A stretch of 64,000 bases of DNA from Tigriopus japonicus (GCA_010645155.1 CM021317.1:14424695-14488694); one strand, 5' to 3'; shown: positions 10,774 to 22,106, numbered from the stretch's first letter. Notes: a model not told the origin generated them from the sequence alone. Numbers and translations: made by a program.

Positions 10774-13185
10774 GTGAAGATCCCGGAGGAGGACATGAAT
10801 TATTTACGTTTCATTTGGTTTGAAGGAAACGACGAGCGTGGGCAGCTTGTGGATTATGAGATGACCCGTCATTTATTTGGCGGACGCAGTTCTCCTGGAT
10901 GCTCGAACTATGCGTTAAAGCGAACGGCTCTTGATCATGGCCATTTATTCAGTGAAGTGGCTACGAGCAGGATCAATCGAAATTTTTATGTGGACGATTG
11001 TCTCAAAAGTATGTCGAGCGTGGCTGAAGCTTTGGCACTGGCCAAAGAGGTGAGAAACCTCTGTATGAGGGGTGGATTTCGACTCACAAAATTCGTGTCA
11101 AATTTGAGGGAGTTTTTGCAATCAATCCCTGAAGATTGTAGAGGTCCATCATTAGAGACTCTCAACATCGAGTCATTGGGGCTTCCAACGGAGAGGGCAT
11201 TGGGAGTTGTGTGGAACGTTGAAGACTACACAGTGGGATTTCGGGTCAAGATCGACGCGACAACTCCCACTCAAAGGTCAATGTTGTCCACTATTTCAAG
11301 TGTTTATGACCCCATTGGTGCGGGTGCGGCCTTTCATCTTTCTGGTCGCATCATCTTGAAAGAAGTTTGCTCTCTCAAATTGGGATGGGACGTCCCTGTT
11401 CCCGTGGATATCAGGAGAAAATGGGAGAAATGGGTCGAGGAATTGCAAGAGTTGTCAAGAGTGAAACTGCTAAGATCGTTCAAGAGGTGCGGGTTTGGGA
11501 GACTGGACTCAGCTGAACTTCATTGTTTTTCCGATAGATCATCCTACGGATACGGGGCTGTGGCTTATTTGAGGCTGGAGGACGATAGTGGGAATGTTCA
11601 GGTGAGCTTCATGGCGGGAAAGGCCCGAGTTGCACCAAGTCAAGCAACAACTATTCCGAGGATGGAATTAGTGGCGGCTGTTCTTGCCGCAACGCTCTCA
11701 GATCACGTCAGAGGGCAATTGGATATAGAGGAAGACCTAACCCAATATTTTTGGACGGACAGTACAGTTGTGATGGGATTCATTTGTAATGAGGAGCGTC
11801 GGTTTCATCTTTTTGTGGCCAATCGGGTCAGGAAGATTCGTTCTTTGACGTCGCCCAAATCATGGAAGTACGTAGAAAGTGCGCAAAATCCGGCAGATGA
11901 TGCATCGAGGGGATTGAGTTGTCTTGGAATACGAAATACGCATCGATGGTTCACGGGATCCCAATTTTTGAGGAGTTCGGATTGTTTTTGGAGAGTGCCC
12001 TCAGAGAAAGTATTTTGTCTCGATTCTGGCGATCCTGAGGTGAAGAAAGAAGTTTTGGTGTGCGCAACACAAGTCGAAGAGGAGAACTTTTTGGACCTTA
12101 TGATGAATCGATATTCGGATTGGTATCAGCTTAAACGATCAGTCGGAGTGTGGGTGCGGTTCCTTGAGTTTCTGAAGATGAGGTTCGAGGAAAAGTCAGA
12201 CTTTGAGAACAAAAGAAAGACGAGGAGAGGGTCAACCACGTGTGCATTTCGTTTACAGTTACTTCAAGACATCAAATCGTTGGAAGAAGCTGAGAACCTG
12301 TTGATCAAGAGAGAGCAAGCGCGGAATTTCGGATCCGAAATTGAAGCTCTAAGAAAGCATCAGGCTGATGGTAAACGCAAAAGAAAGAGAGTCATGGTCA
12401 AAGCTGGGAGTCCTTTATCGAAGTTGTGTCCATATTTAGATGAGCATGGACTCCTGCGAGTTGGGGGACGTTCAAGAAGATTAGAATGGGGAGAAGTGCA
12501 TCCACTGATAATTCCCAAGAAAGGAAGAATTTTTGATCTCACCATTTCGAGCTATCATAGTCAAGTCGCGCATGGGGGTCGCGGATTTACCATCAATGCC
12601 ATTCGACAAGCTGGATATTGGATCCAAGGCATCAACTCTCGAGTGCGAGGATTCATTGCAAATTGCTTTCGTTGCAAGTACCTTCGTGGACAAATGGAGC
12701 ACCCAATGGCAGATTTGCCTGTGGATCGACTAAAAGCAGCTCCGCCATTTTCTTACGTTGGGGTCGACTTCTTTGGTCCCTTCAGGATCCGCAATCGAAG
12801 AAAGGATGAAAAGAGGTATGGAGTGATTTTTTCATGTTTAAGTTCAAGAGCCGTCCACATTGAGGTTGCCTCGTCCCTGGACACCTCTTCGTACATTTCG
12901 GCGTTACGACGGATGATCGCCAGAATAGGTCCGATCAGACTTCTAAGGTCCGACAATGGGTTGAATTTCGTCGGAGCAGAACGTGAGCTAAGTGAAGCTC
13001 TTGCCGAAATGGAACATGATGCATGCAGTGGAGATATTTTTGAGAGAGCGAGGATCGGATTACGAAGGCTTCAAAAGGAATCCTCCATTGGCATCGAATT
13101 TTGGAGGGATTTGGGAACGTCAAATCCGATCAATAAGGGCGATTCTTTCATCTCTCTTCATGGACCACGGTCACATGTTGAATGA
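10774..13185 (+). pseudogene. BEL/Pao pol: RT, RNase H, integrase
   Basis: It continues the reverse transcriptase in the same frame. The catalytic box FYVDDCLKS is at about 10981-11007. RNase H follows (HCFSDRSSYGYGAVAY near 11521, MELVAA near 11662, FWTDSTVV near 11752, NPADDASRG near 11890). The integrase has an H-H-C-C zinc domain (about 12555-12690), the first catalytic Asp in YVGVDFFGPF (near 12755) and the second in SDNGLNFVG (near 12950). The frame goes wrong near 13040, before the third catalytic residue, and stops at 13183-13185. Confidence 0.88.
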
Positions 13186-13725
13186 CGAAACGTTCCATAC
13201 ATTGCTGTGTGAGGTGTTTGAATGATCCGTCAAGTCCGTTGCCATTGAATCCAAATATGCTTCTCACGCAGAAAACAAGAGTGTTCCTTCCCCCTCCTAG
13301 AAAGTTCGAAAAACCCGACGTTTATTCCAAGCGGCAGTGGCGACGAACTCAGTACTTGGCTGAACAATTTTGGACGCGGTTTCGCCACGAATATCTCCAA
13401 TCTTTTCAGCCGAGAGGAAAGTGGGTGATGGATCGTGGTAATTTGGAGATCAACGACGTTGTCCTTCTCAAGGATGATGTCCAACCCAGAAACCTCTGAA
13501 GACTTGCTCGTGTGATAAAGACATACCCGAAATCACACTTCGGAATTGTCCGAAGTGTGAGGATCAAGGTTGGTGATCGTAACGTCAAAGAACTCAAGAC
13601 ATCAAATTGTTCGGAATATCGTCGACCAGTGAACAAGTTGATCTTGTTGGAGAAGAATGGAAGCTGCAAGATCCCCGACGAGGAAGCCAGAGAGGAAAGA
13701 GAAGAAGCACGAGAATCGGATTAGT
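13040..13725 (+). pseudogene. BEL/Pao pol: integrase end and C-terminal domain, broken
   Basis: From about 13040 the integrase continues in another frame, including FGGIWERQIRSI, which carries the catalytic Glu, up to about 13210. It then continues in a third frame (NPNMLLTQKTRVF, WRRTQYLAEQFW, GDR-type stretch). This last part resembles the C-terminal DUF5641-type domain of BEL/Pao integrases, with NLEINDVVLLKDD near 13440-13478. A TGA at 13497-13499 replaces a usual Trp, after which the frame runs to 13724. A purine-rich stretch (TTTTGGAGGGAGCC, near 13743-13756) just before the 3' LTR is a good polypurine-tract candidate. Confidence 0.8.
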
Positions 13726-13758
13726 GTCCAAAACCGTTCCGCTTTTGGAGGGAGCCAG

Positions 13759-14042
13759 ATATTGGAGCGAGAGACGATTTGATTTTCTCGCCAAACTTAC
13801 TCTCTGAACCTCTCCTTTGCTAGTCGAGTTTTACCGCCATGACTTCATTTTTGAGATTATTCTAGAATGGACTTTGGGACAGGTGGAAGCGCCCATCACC
13901 TTGTCACGTACTTATTTGGACGTTCGCTTTATATTGAATAAAGATAAAAGTTTGCAACATAAGTGAGCGAAGCAGAGTTTGTTCGGTACCAATTAGGATC
14001 GCATTGTCGCGCGGTTGAGGAATCCGATTTTCTGCAGCAACA
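13759..14042 (+). repeat. 3' LTR of the BEL/Pao element
   Basis: This is nearly identical to 7778-8062, with the same ends and the same AATAAA. Differences noticed are CCC/CTC and GGAATAGG/GGGACAGG substitutions, one T deletion in CTTGTTCACG and one A/G change. The next bases, CCGA, repeat those before the 5' LTR. Confidence 0.9.
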
Positions 14043-14110
14043 CCGACCCATACAAGGACCATTGTCAAAAAGCAACACTTAGCCAAAAATCGTACTAAGG
14101 AACTCTCAGC
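14043..14110 (+). repeat. Right fragment of the dispersed repeat split by BEL
   Basis: The stretch with CAACACTTAGCCAAAAATCG matches 61830-61870. It leads into CTCTCAGC at 14103-14110, the first of three copies of the MITE target site, and continues at 15106 after two MITEs. Confidence 0.75.
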
Positions 14111-14390
14111 TACTGATGGGATTTCCCAAGCTATCAAGCACTTCAATTTTTCAAGCTGGGCTTGTTTCCATTTCAGCTACCTCAAGCTTAGGGGCTATAT
14201 GAAGCATGCTTCGTTAAACTTGAGGGCAAACTATTTTACTCCATTTCTGGTGGCCAACAAATTGAATTTTAACTGGCAAGCCTGACAACGGGTGAAGGTG
14301 CTTGAAACTGCTTGCAAGCTTTCAAGCACTGCTGAAAACTGTTGCTTGGCCCAAACTCCTCTTCAAGCTGCAGCTTGTTTCCCATCAGTA
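14111..14390 (+). mobile_element. hAT-type MITE, family TACTGATGGGA, 280 bp
   Basis: Perfect 11-bp terminal inverted repeats, TACTGATGGGA and TCCCATCAGTA, with CTCTCAGC directly on both sides (14103-14110 and 14391-14398). The interior is rich in CAAGCTT-like words (AGCTTTCAAGCA, TTCAAGCTGC). There is no coding potential. No second copy was seen in this window. Confidence 0.88.
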
Positions 14391-14398
14391 CTCTCAGC

Positions 14399-15105
14399 TA
14401 GTGATGTGACTTGGGCAAGTAATGAGTCATCACAAACACCCAAGAACAAGTTGTTGACAAGCATTACTTGGGCAATACACCAATACACTTCCCAAGCTCA
14501 AGGAACATTGGAAGATGCAGTTGCCAGCAGTTGCTCTTTGAAGAGTTAAGATACTTGCAGTGTGACATGAGAAGAAAAAATGTCAAGTTGCATTTTCGAT
14601 GATCTTTTGACCTTAATAATTTAGCAATAAATAGTGGAAGTGATACAAAAAAATATTTTAATTTGGATAGCATTTGCAAAACCATGGTATTTTTGTTTCG
14701 GTTCTAGGCCACACATGAATGCACTTTTGAGGCTAATCAAGACCGAGATTTAGAAGTCACACTTCCAGAACAATCTCGTTTACTCAGAGTTGCCGGCATG
14801 AAAAAGTAAAATGCCAAATCTTTTTTTAGTATTCTCGAAATATTTTGCATTTCCCCATGTGAGAGAATTGAAGTGTGTAATTTTCTTAAAAATACATCCT
14901 TTCAAAGGTATGGCCCCTATTTAGCTGAATCAGCCTGGTTTAGTGAAATTCGGATGGCAAGTTTATTCTTCGTTCATAGCAAATTTGGCAAACCTGTTAG
15001 CTGGGAAAAGTACTTGTACAAGCACCCAAGCTTTGCCAAGCTTCAGCAAGCCCAAGCATTGTGCCAGTACAGCTTGCCCAATCTCTTGTTTGCCCCCCAT
15101 CACTA
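14399..15105 (+). mobile_element. hAT-type MITE, family TAGTGATG, copy 1 (707 bp)
   Basis: Starts TAGTGATGTGACTTGG and ends CCCCCCATCACTA, giving an 8-bp terminal inverted repeat. The 8-bp duplication CTCTCAGC flanks it exactly (14391-14398 and 15106-15113). Near both ends are several CTTGGGCAA / TTGCCCAA words. The same element occurs at 39308-40012, 41931-42636 and 60500-61209. Short open frames inside are not conserved as protein and look accidental. Confidence 0.93.
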
Positions 15106-15240
15106 CTCTCAGCACATCCTTACAGTGCCTCCAGATATATGAGGGGGAAGAGCGCAATTTACAACAAAGACACAGACTAGGTAGGCGCAGTTCAGAAAAA
15201 TAGGCCAAAAAGTAGGCGCAAACAAGCCCCAAAAAGTGTA
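15106..15240 (+). repeat. Continuation of the dispersed repeat beyond the MITEs
   Basis: After CTCTCAGC, the sequence ACATCCTTACAGTGCC and the following about 110 bp match 61878-61985, including GCGCAATTTACAACAAAGAC and AGGCCAAAAAGTAGG. This fixes the order of events: repeat, then BEL, then MITEs within one repeat copy. Confidence 0.8.
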
Positions 15241-15311
15241 AGATTAGCGCGAAGGTTTTGAAAAAATTTAATTAATTACATTTTTCAAGTAATTGACCCA
15301 GCTCTGACGAA

Positions 15312-15933
15312 TATGAAGGTGACCTGTTCCTTACTACATTTTGCATGAACAAACGTTCACAAGGAATTATCAACAGCTGAAGCATAAAATGATAAAGAAT
15401 TTGTTCAATCTAATGCTTCTTGTGTGTTTAGCGCATCAAAATGTTGAAAGTTGGCATTTAATTGATTTTAAGTATTTCAGAACAAATAATGTTGACTAAA
15501 GAATATGTTTTTTGGGATAGAATGTGAGTTATGTGACTCTGAGCTTCATTGTTAACATCAGAGCCACATTTCTCCAAGCAGACACTCAATTTTTATGAAA
15601 CTTTGTCCCAGCATAGTTTGAAGGTGATATTATTGTATTAAAGTTAAACATGCGTTTAGTTGAGAACCATTCTCGATTTTGTGCGAGGTATTGTTTTGTA
15701 GTTGCTCAGTTTTGACCCATTCCTAAGAACAGAAGGCAACATTGTTCAAATAAAGGGAGTGAAATGTAGGGCTATCCAATGTTGCAACTTTGTTCTAAAG
15801 TGATGTTTGCTTTCAAACACTTTTTTGGTTCGTCTAATGGCAATTTCGGTCAAATTCACTGCAGAGCCACACCGTTGGATCGTTTTGGGCTACGCGTCAG
15901 CTGAAGTTCCCGTCCTGCGGTGAGAGGTTCCTG
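15312..15933 (+). repeat. Dispersed ~620-bp repeat, copy 1
   Basis: This aligns along its length with 38535-39170 in the same orientation, with many substitutions and small gaps. Shared anchors include CATTTTGCATGAA, CACTGCAGAGCC and GTGAGAGGTTC. Neither copy has a convincing reading frame, and no terminal repeats were seen, so the class is unknown. In both places a TAGTGATG MITE is within about 210 bp. Confidence 0.75.
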
Positions 15934-16292
15934 AACTGGGTAACAGCGAATGACTCACACAGTCACACACACACTCTTAGGGATGGGTGACACCGGCAAT
16001 TTTGACCTCGACCTCGACACCGACACCGGAAGGTTGAAACCAAACCGACACTGACTCCAACACCGGTGTCGAAGGTTCTCATCGACACAGCGGTGTCGAC
16101 ACTGACACCAATAACGACACCGACACAAATAGTTCATTTAGGAATTTGGAGTTTGGAGAGTTAAAAATCATCCAAAGTTTTATCAATTACATAAAAGGTT
16201 CCTCTCTTTTTGGTAAATTTTAGACCCCAAATGAAGAGAGAGAATCTGGTAAGTGGTAACAAGGGCCCGGAAATATTTTCTTCAAAATTTAA

Positions 16293-17374
16293 TAATAATA
16301 CTAATAATGTTTATTGCGACTCTTGGTCACGTCAGACATGTCAAAAAAGAGGTATAAAAATAAATTAAAAAATATACATGTATGGTCATATACATGATTA
16401 AATGACAATGTCAATGGTTAAAACGTATAAATAGATGAGTAAAAATTGTCATATCACAGTTGAGTTGACTAGAATGCGTTTCAGTGCACAAGGAAGAAAT
16501 GAAGCGGGCATTGACAGACAGTACAGATACAGTTGGGCAGAGGGAGATGATGAAAATCTTGGTTATTGCAGTAGAGGGAGTGGGTCAGATTGAACAGATC
16601 CTTCGTCAGTTCCCGTCGTTGATGGAATTGGGCAGGAAGTCGGACGAAGGTGCGTGACCGGCTGACCGCCAATATTCCAAAGGGATGTCGGGCCAAGGAC
16701 GAATAGGGTGTTGTCAAGTCCTTGACCGGGAAGGACAACAAATGTCCGGACATAACTTCCTGAAAGGTCAGGTTCCTAACAATGTTGGACACCAACCTTG
16801 CCAGCGCGGTGGTGAATGGCTCGGTTTCGCATAGGAACTGCGTCCATCCATTGTTGGCATATTGGGGAACGCTGAGGTATTGCTTGAGGAATTTGGTGTA
16901 GGTGGCATTGGCGGATTGGGCGGAGTTTGGGAGCCAGAGGTGAAGGCCGTAGAGAAAGATGAGGGTGATGAAAGTCCGGAAGAGTTGAAGAACTATTGGA
17001 AGGGGGAGGTTCTTGATTGGCAGTCTATGGTAGATTTAACCGATCCTTGCTTGGTTATTGCGAGGTTGGGGTGCTTGGTGAAGGAGAGTTGGGTGGTGAA
17101 GGTGAAACCGACATAGTTGAAAAACTTGACGATTTCAATCGGACTATTGTTGATATGGAAGGAGGTGGATGGCAGACGACCTTTGTGGAGCACCATGGCC
17201 TTCGTCTTGATAGGCTTGAAGACTTGAACCTTCGACTTGAAGGCCGTTCTCTTGGCAATAACCGTGGATAGCATTGATGGCATTTTGCAATTCCACGGCT
17301 GAATCAGCCAAGAGAACCAGGTTGTCTGCATATTGTATTCTATTGTTATTGATTTTGTGAGAAAGGGCTTCGGG
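16293..17374 (-). mobile_element. Non-LTR retrotransposon (LINE) 3' fragment
   Basis: AAAATTTAA occurs on both sides (16284-16292 and 17375-17383), a target duplication. On the minus strand the piece ends with a TTA/ATT-rich simple tail (ATTATTAGTATTATT) at the left. Minus-strand translation gives the end of a reverse transcriptase: a partial A-D-D-like block near 17340 (altered to ADN), KTKAMVLHKGRLP near 17190, FNYVGFTFT near 17110, and C-terminal SRTFVRLPAQF near 16650. Stops and frame changes show it is dead. Five-prime truncation is typical of LINE integration. Confidence 0.8.
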
Positions 17375-17800
17375 AAAATTTAAAAAAAATAAAATATTTC
17401 AAGCAAAATTGAGGAAAATAATTGAATGACCAATGCTCAAGAGGGCTTAGCCAAAACAAACCAAAAAATACAAAAATCTCAACAAAAGGGCATTCAAAGT
17501 GAGATTAGACCTTCGGAACCAAAACTACTATCACACACGAAAAAAATTGCGCCATCCATTGAGACAAATCAAAAAATGTATTGTTAGAACAATTACATGC
17601 AAAGTATGCCTCCAAACACGGTCAAATGTATCAAATTCACCAAAAACAAATTTAGAGCATTGGTACACAAACAAAAAATGAAATCATGGCGTTGCCAAAA
17701 AAATATTTCTTAAATATCCGGCATTTTCCCAAATATTTTGGGCTTTTGAAGAAAATATACATTGAATATTTTGTCACTTTTTGCAAATATTTTTCCGGGT

Positions 17801-20504
17801 GATAACCTTCCCGTTTAGAATTACTTACAACTAGGGGTCGGAATTAAATGTTTTTTTAATAATATTTACCCATTTTTTCTCATTTTTTTATTATTTGGTT
17901 ATGTCGAGGAAGAATGAATGAAGGAATTTAATCATTTAGGCTTAAAAAAGTATTTCACAAAAAATGAGCAAAATGAATGAGTTAAAACAATAGGGTTAAT
18001 CCAAAATGAACCTAATATTCCAAAATGTCTGCAAACAGGCAATTATGCTAAAATTGTTTAAAAAGTAATAAAACATTCGCAACCAAAAACCACCATATTC
18101 GCAAAAAGTGCGGCATCTATCGGGGAAAATTGAAATTTCTATGGTTAAATCTGTTTGGTGTCAAGCGCGTCTCCAATAGCAACCTATTAAATTTAAATTG
18201 CCAAACACATATTTGGTAGATTTGTGTACACCAACAAAAACGCCAAAGAATGGCTGGGTCATAAATGCACGGTGATCTGTTATGTTCTGAGAAAAGGGGG
18301 TTGGCTCGCCAAAGAAAATTTTTGGTGTCATGCTATACTTGACAGTTGTATGATTTTGATGGTACCTTCCAAAAAATAGGTAATGGGCAGTTTCAGGTAC
18401 TTTTTCAAAAAAATAAAAATCGTTTTTTGGAGTGCTTCATCTTTGAATTTCCCACTCTAGTCCGGTTAATTTCAAAGTAAAGGTGACCAATAACCTATGC
18501 TTCACAAATGATATTCCTGCACAAAACTTTGAAAACCTAACCATAAAAACAACTTGAACCAGGCAGAGGTGCTTTCTGATTACGTTTCAATGTATCTTTG
18601 GCATGAAAAAAGAAAACCAAACAAGAAAGAATAAAAGAGCTTCATTAAGCAATGGAGGATAATTGTTAAGGTTAATGATGGTGCGAAGTTGTTTAAGAGT
18701 TGAAGACTGCATAAAATTTAAAATCCCTCCATACCCGTTTATTTCATTTACTTGTTGATTCTGGTATTCACATCTTCAAAGGAAGCCTTTGTCATCTAGC
18801 GTAATTATTTTTACAATCGGTAGGTCACACTCTTTATATCATAACAAATTATTGAAACCAGATGAATGTGCCTTTACCGAGATTTCAATAGTTCTCCTTA
18901 GATGGTCAAAAATGTTGTGATGAATTCGATTCTGATTATTATTGGTAGTTGGTGCTACATATGAAGTACGGTAAACCTTTGTCATTAACCTAGTTACAAT
19001 TTGTAAAATCAACATCTTACATAAAGAAGTTCTAGTGCTAGTACTTATTAAAAATAAGACTCAGCACTAGTCAATTTCATTGAATTTCATTTTGAGACAA
19101 AATAAATAACAATTGCACCCACATTCTGTTCATGCAAAAATGGGTTTGACAATGAACTCAAAACACTTCACTACATTTGGTTGGGATTATATATCTTTCA
19201 GATTTTCTAACAGTTATTCAAGTGTGGATGATTTGACACTGGTCTGAAAAGGAAACCCATGGACGCTGGAGATGTTTCTTGCTTTTTATTTCTCAAGAAC
19301 TGCTTCACACAAAACATTATTTGCCAGGAGGGTAGTACTTGTCGCTCAATCATTTTTTTCGCCTCGATTTTTTAAAGTCGTTTCGTATCAGAGGCTTTGG
19401 ATACTTCAATAACTTTGTACATGCTGAGAGGATGCTTGACAAGGACAAACATACGGTAGATTTCTCCTAAAAACTTTACGTTTGTTGTAACACATTTGAG
19501 ACAAGCTTAATATCTGAGGAGCATCACATGATCTGCTTGATGGGTTTTGATGTTACAATGCCTGCTTTTTGCCACTGGCGTTAATCTGGTCCTTCATTTA
19601 ACAGGAGAACAAAGGCTGTCTTTTCCATATCTTTTCCAAATCCAGAAAGTTCGCACTTAAGGAAACACATCCAATATGTTTTTTCATCATATATGTTGCA
19701 TTCTTCATAAGGTAACTTTCTAGCAGATTTAAGTGACGCATGGTATAAGGCTTGGTCAGCGAAACAAAGATGAATGGGATCTTGTTGTCAAGGCCTCGGT
19801 TTTCACATGTTTGTTACAAATCACACAAAAGTCAAATGAAGGGACCCTTTCCATGTTGGTTCTTGGAGCATAAGCAACTTTCAATTCCAGGCCAGGTAGA
19901 GTCACTTGTTAAGCCAGGTTGAAGTAGGTTGGAGTCCCAAAAGCCATGTCAAACTATTCCCATACACTACTTTTCAAGTTGATTTATTCTGTAAAATACT
20001 CCTGTGGAACTCCTCTCGACAACGAGTTATGAATGACGACTGTGTTGGCAACTAAATTGTTTGTCTTCTCATGGCAGGGTGTCATAACTGAGAATTAGGC
20101 AGGACATTCAAAACCATCATTTTGCTTTTCAGAATAAGGCTTTGCTTTGTTAACATGTCGGAATCTGAGATGCTTGCATGTAATTCAATTGTTGTAAGCA
20201 AGGTTCAAACAAAATTACGTAAATTAGATTGTGCTTCATCTCGTCCCAATTCATGAAGATTTCATGGTTGATCAGTTTTGGCCTCGCTGAAAAGATCTTA
20301 TGAATCATAAATTCAAAAAAGGCGGGAGTTAATATAGCCTTCAAGAATCGATTGGTACATATCTTAGTTCTTGGCGTGCCCATCTATTTTAGGCATAATT
20401 TTGTACCACCATGAATATTTATGAATATATGGCTAATAATATATTAATAATAATAATATATGGCTATTTTAGCAAATATTTTGAGGATTTGAAAGAAATA
20501 TGTT
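17801..20504 (-). other. Interior of nested element; possible decayed ORF, unidentified
   Basis: AT-rich DNA without an intact gene. On the minus strand from about 20390 down to 19500, peptide-like stretches in changing frames (for example FVSLTKPYTMRHLNLLES and IHKIFSARPKLINHEIF) look more protein-like than the surroundings and could be a decayed transposase. I cannot name a family, and 17801-19300 shows nothing. Confidence 0.3.
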
Positions 20505-21043
20505 TTAAATACATGCAAAAAAGTGTCAAAATATCCAATATATATCTTATTCAAAAGCCCAAAATATTTGAAAAAAGCCGTTTTTTTTTAAGAAATATTT
20601 TTTTTGGCAACGCCATGATTTTACTTTTTGTTTATGTACCGATGTCAAATTTGTTTTTGGTGAATTTGATGCATTTGGCCGTGTTTGGAGGCATACTTTG
20701 CATGTAATTGTTCTAACAATACATTTTTTGATTTGTCTCAATGGATGGCGCAATTTTTTTCGTGTGTGATTGTAGTTTTGGTTCCGAAGGTCTAATCTCA
20801 CTTTGAATGAATGCCCTTTTGTTGAGATTTTTGTATTTTTTGGTTTGTTTTAGCTAAGCCATCTTGAGCATTGGTCATTCATTTATTTTCCTCAATTTTG
20901 CCTGAAATATTTTTTCTGACTCAAAATATTTGAGAAGATATTTATTTTTCCTTGAAACAGCCAAAATATTTAAAAATCGAAGAAAAACGGAGAACTATTT
21001 TAAAATATTGTTAATAAATGTTAAGAAATATATTTCCGGGCCC

Positions 21044-21600
21044 GGCTTATGACCTTGTAGAAACTAATAGGCTCAAATGGTTCCTCAGTGTTTTGGAGCC
21101 GGAGAAGTCGTTTTTCAAATGACAAATGCTTCGGAGACCCATGGTGAGATTAAGTATCAAAGGTTTATTCTTTTGATTAATGCATGATCAAAAATCTTGT
21201 TTCAATGACCCGAAACATAATTAAACAGTAGTATTTTAACATTTCTTTTCACTTTCTTGTTAAATATTCCATTGGACGACCTTATCTACAATATTGTCAT
21301 TTAGGTAAAGCTTTAAATATCGTAGGTCAAATTATCAAATTGTGTTTTGATACTGTAACTAAGCAAGGTCAATTGAAATTTGTACTTTTAAACAGTTATT
21401 TTGAACATCAGTTTGGACAGACCCAGACATCCTCACAAAAATCAAATAAAACTTAGTGCAACTTGAGTTGGAGGAAAGGGAAAATAGATATATCATCTTC
21501 CCGGGCAGGGTATTGTAAAATGTAAACCTTTGTTTTGGAAGCCTTACGTGTGATTACAAAAAATTGGCGTTATTTGCGGAACTTTTCAAAAAACTTACAA
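21044..21600. other. Inter-repeat sequence, nothing recognised
   Basis: AT-rich sequence between the nested element and the right subterminal region of the 15978-21697 insertion. No reading frame, hairpin or repeat was seen. Confidence 0.5.
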
Positions 21601-21708
21601 AACCTTGTCTCTGGTGTCGACACTGACACCGAAATCCAAAAAAGCTGGTGTCGGCGTCGACACCTCGACACCGACACCGGCTTCTCGCCCACCCCTACAC
21701 ACTCTCTC

Positions 21709-21745
21709 TCACAAACACGCACACACACACACACACGCACACACA
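21709..21745 (+). repeat. (CA)n microsatellite
   Basis: An interrupted run of ACACACAC dinucleotides directly right of the hAT-type insertion. A shorter CA-rich run also lies just left of it (15958-15975), so the target was itself a CA repeat. Confidence 0.9.
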
Positions 21746-22106
21746 GTTACGCACGTACTCAGGCCGAGACATCCTTCACATCCATTCTTTATACATTCAA
21801 ACAAACCAACTTAGCAGGGACCCACACAGATGTGTTCTGTTGAAAGCATATCTCATACCTGCTTGAATACTCAATCATGTGGCTAAGATTTTGAACCAGA
21901 ATTGCAGATAGTAATCCATCCAGTTTATGGATTAATCCATCATCCTGCACTGATCATCACTAGCTTGCCAGTCACGCCTTAATCTATTATCGTTTGACTC
22001 TTTGCAAGCGCCCCCATGAGAATTGTTTGCTTGCTTGCCTACAAGAGGAACGCCGCCATCAACATTAAGAGGATCGACCGATCCATGATTTGTGGCCCTG
22101 TCAACG

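Larger units (their letters stand above)
7778..14042 (+). mobile_element. BEL/Pao LTR retrotransposon, complete with both LTRs
   Basis: Two LTRs of about 285 bp (7778-8062 and 13759-14042) differ at only about five bases and one indel, so the insertion is fairly young. The short repeat CCGA flanks it (7774-7777 and 14043-14046; ACCGA if the LTR end is moved by one base), matching the 4-6 bp duplications of this group. One long reading frame encodes gag, a protease-like domain, reverse transcriptase, RNase H and integrase, in BEL/Pao order. In-frame stops at 8671, 10771 and 13497 and frameshifts near 13040 and 13210 disable it. Confidence 0.93.
16263..21043. mobile_element. Nested element with long (~0.5 kb) inverted termini
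   Basis: GGGCCCGGAAATAT at 16263 is the inverse of ATATTTCCGGGCCC at the right end. The similarity continues inward: 17385-17800 is an imperfect reverse complement of about 20505-20930, and the left arm is interrupted by a LINE at 16293-17374. No target duplication was found. The interior 17800-20500 is AT-rich with no intact gene. Confidence 0.7.
15978..21697. mobile_element. 5.7-kb hAT-type insertion, family TAGGGATGGG
   Basis: Imperfect terminal inverted repeats, TAGGGATGGGTGA on the left and TCGCCCACCCCTA on the right, are flanked by an exact 8-bp duplication CACACTCT (15970-15977 and 21698-21705). Both subterminal regions carry arrays of GACACCGACACCGG-type words, the usual arrangement for transposase-binding sites. 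The target is a CA-rich stretch. Inside is a second inverted-repeat element (16263-21043) holding most of the length, so the hAT element proper is only about 0.9 kb and non-autonomous. It ends about 0.4 kb before the CEP170-like coding start. Confidence 0.88.

Noticed and set aside
14464..14685. Short open frames inside the TAGTGATG MITE, partly kept in other copies
   Set aside because: Similarity between copies is of the DNA as a whole; the frames differ in length and are broken in some copies, and no transposase motif is present.
15960..16130. CACCGACACC arrays as a possible CRISPR or satellite
   Set aside because: Units are short, irregular and mirrored at both ends of a hAT-type element, fitting subterminal binding sites; there is no spacer structure, and the DNA is eukaryotic.
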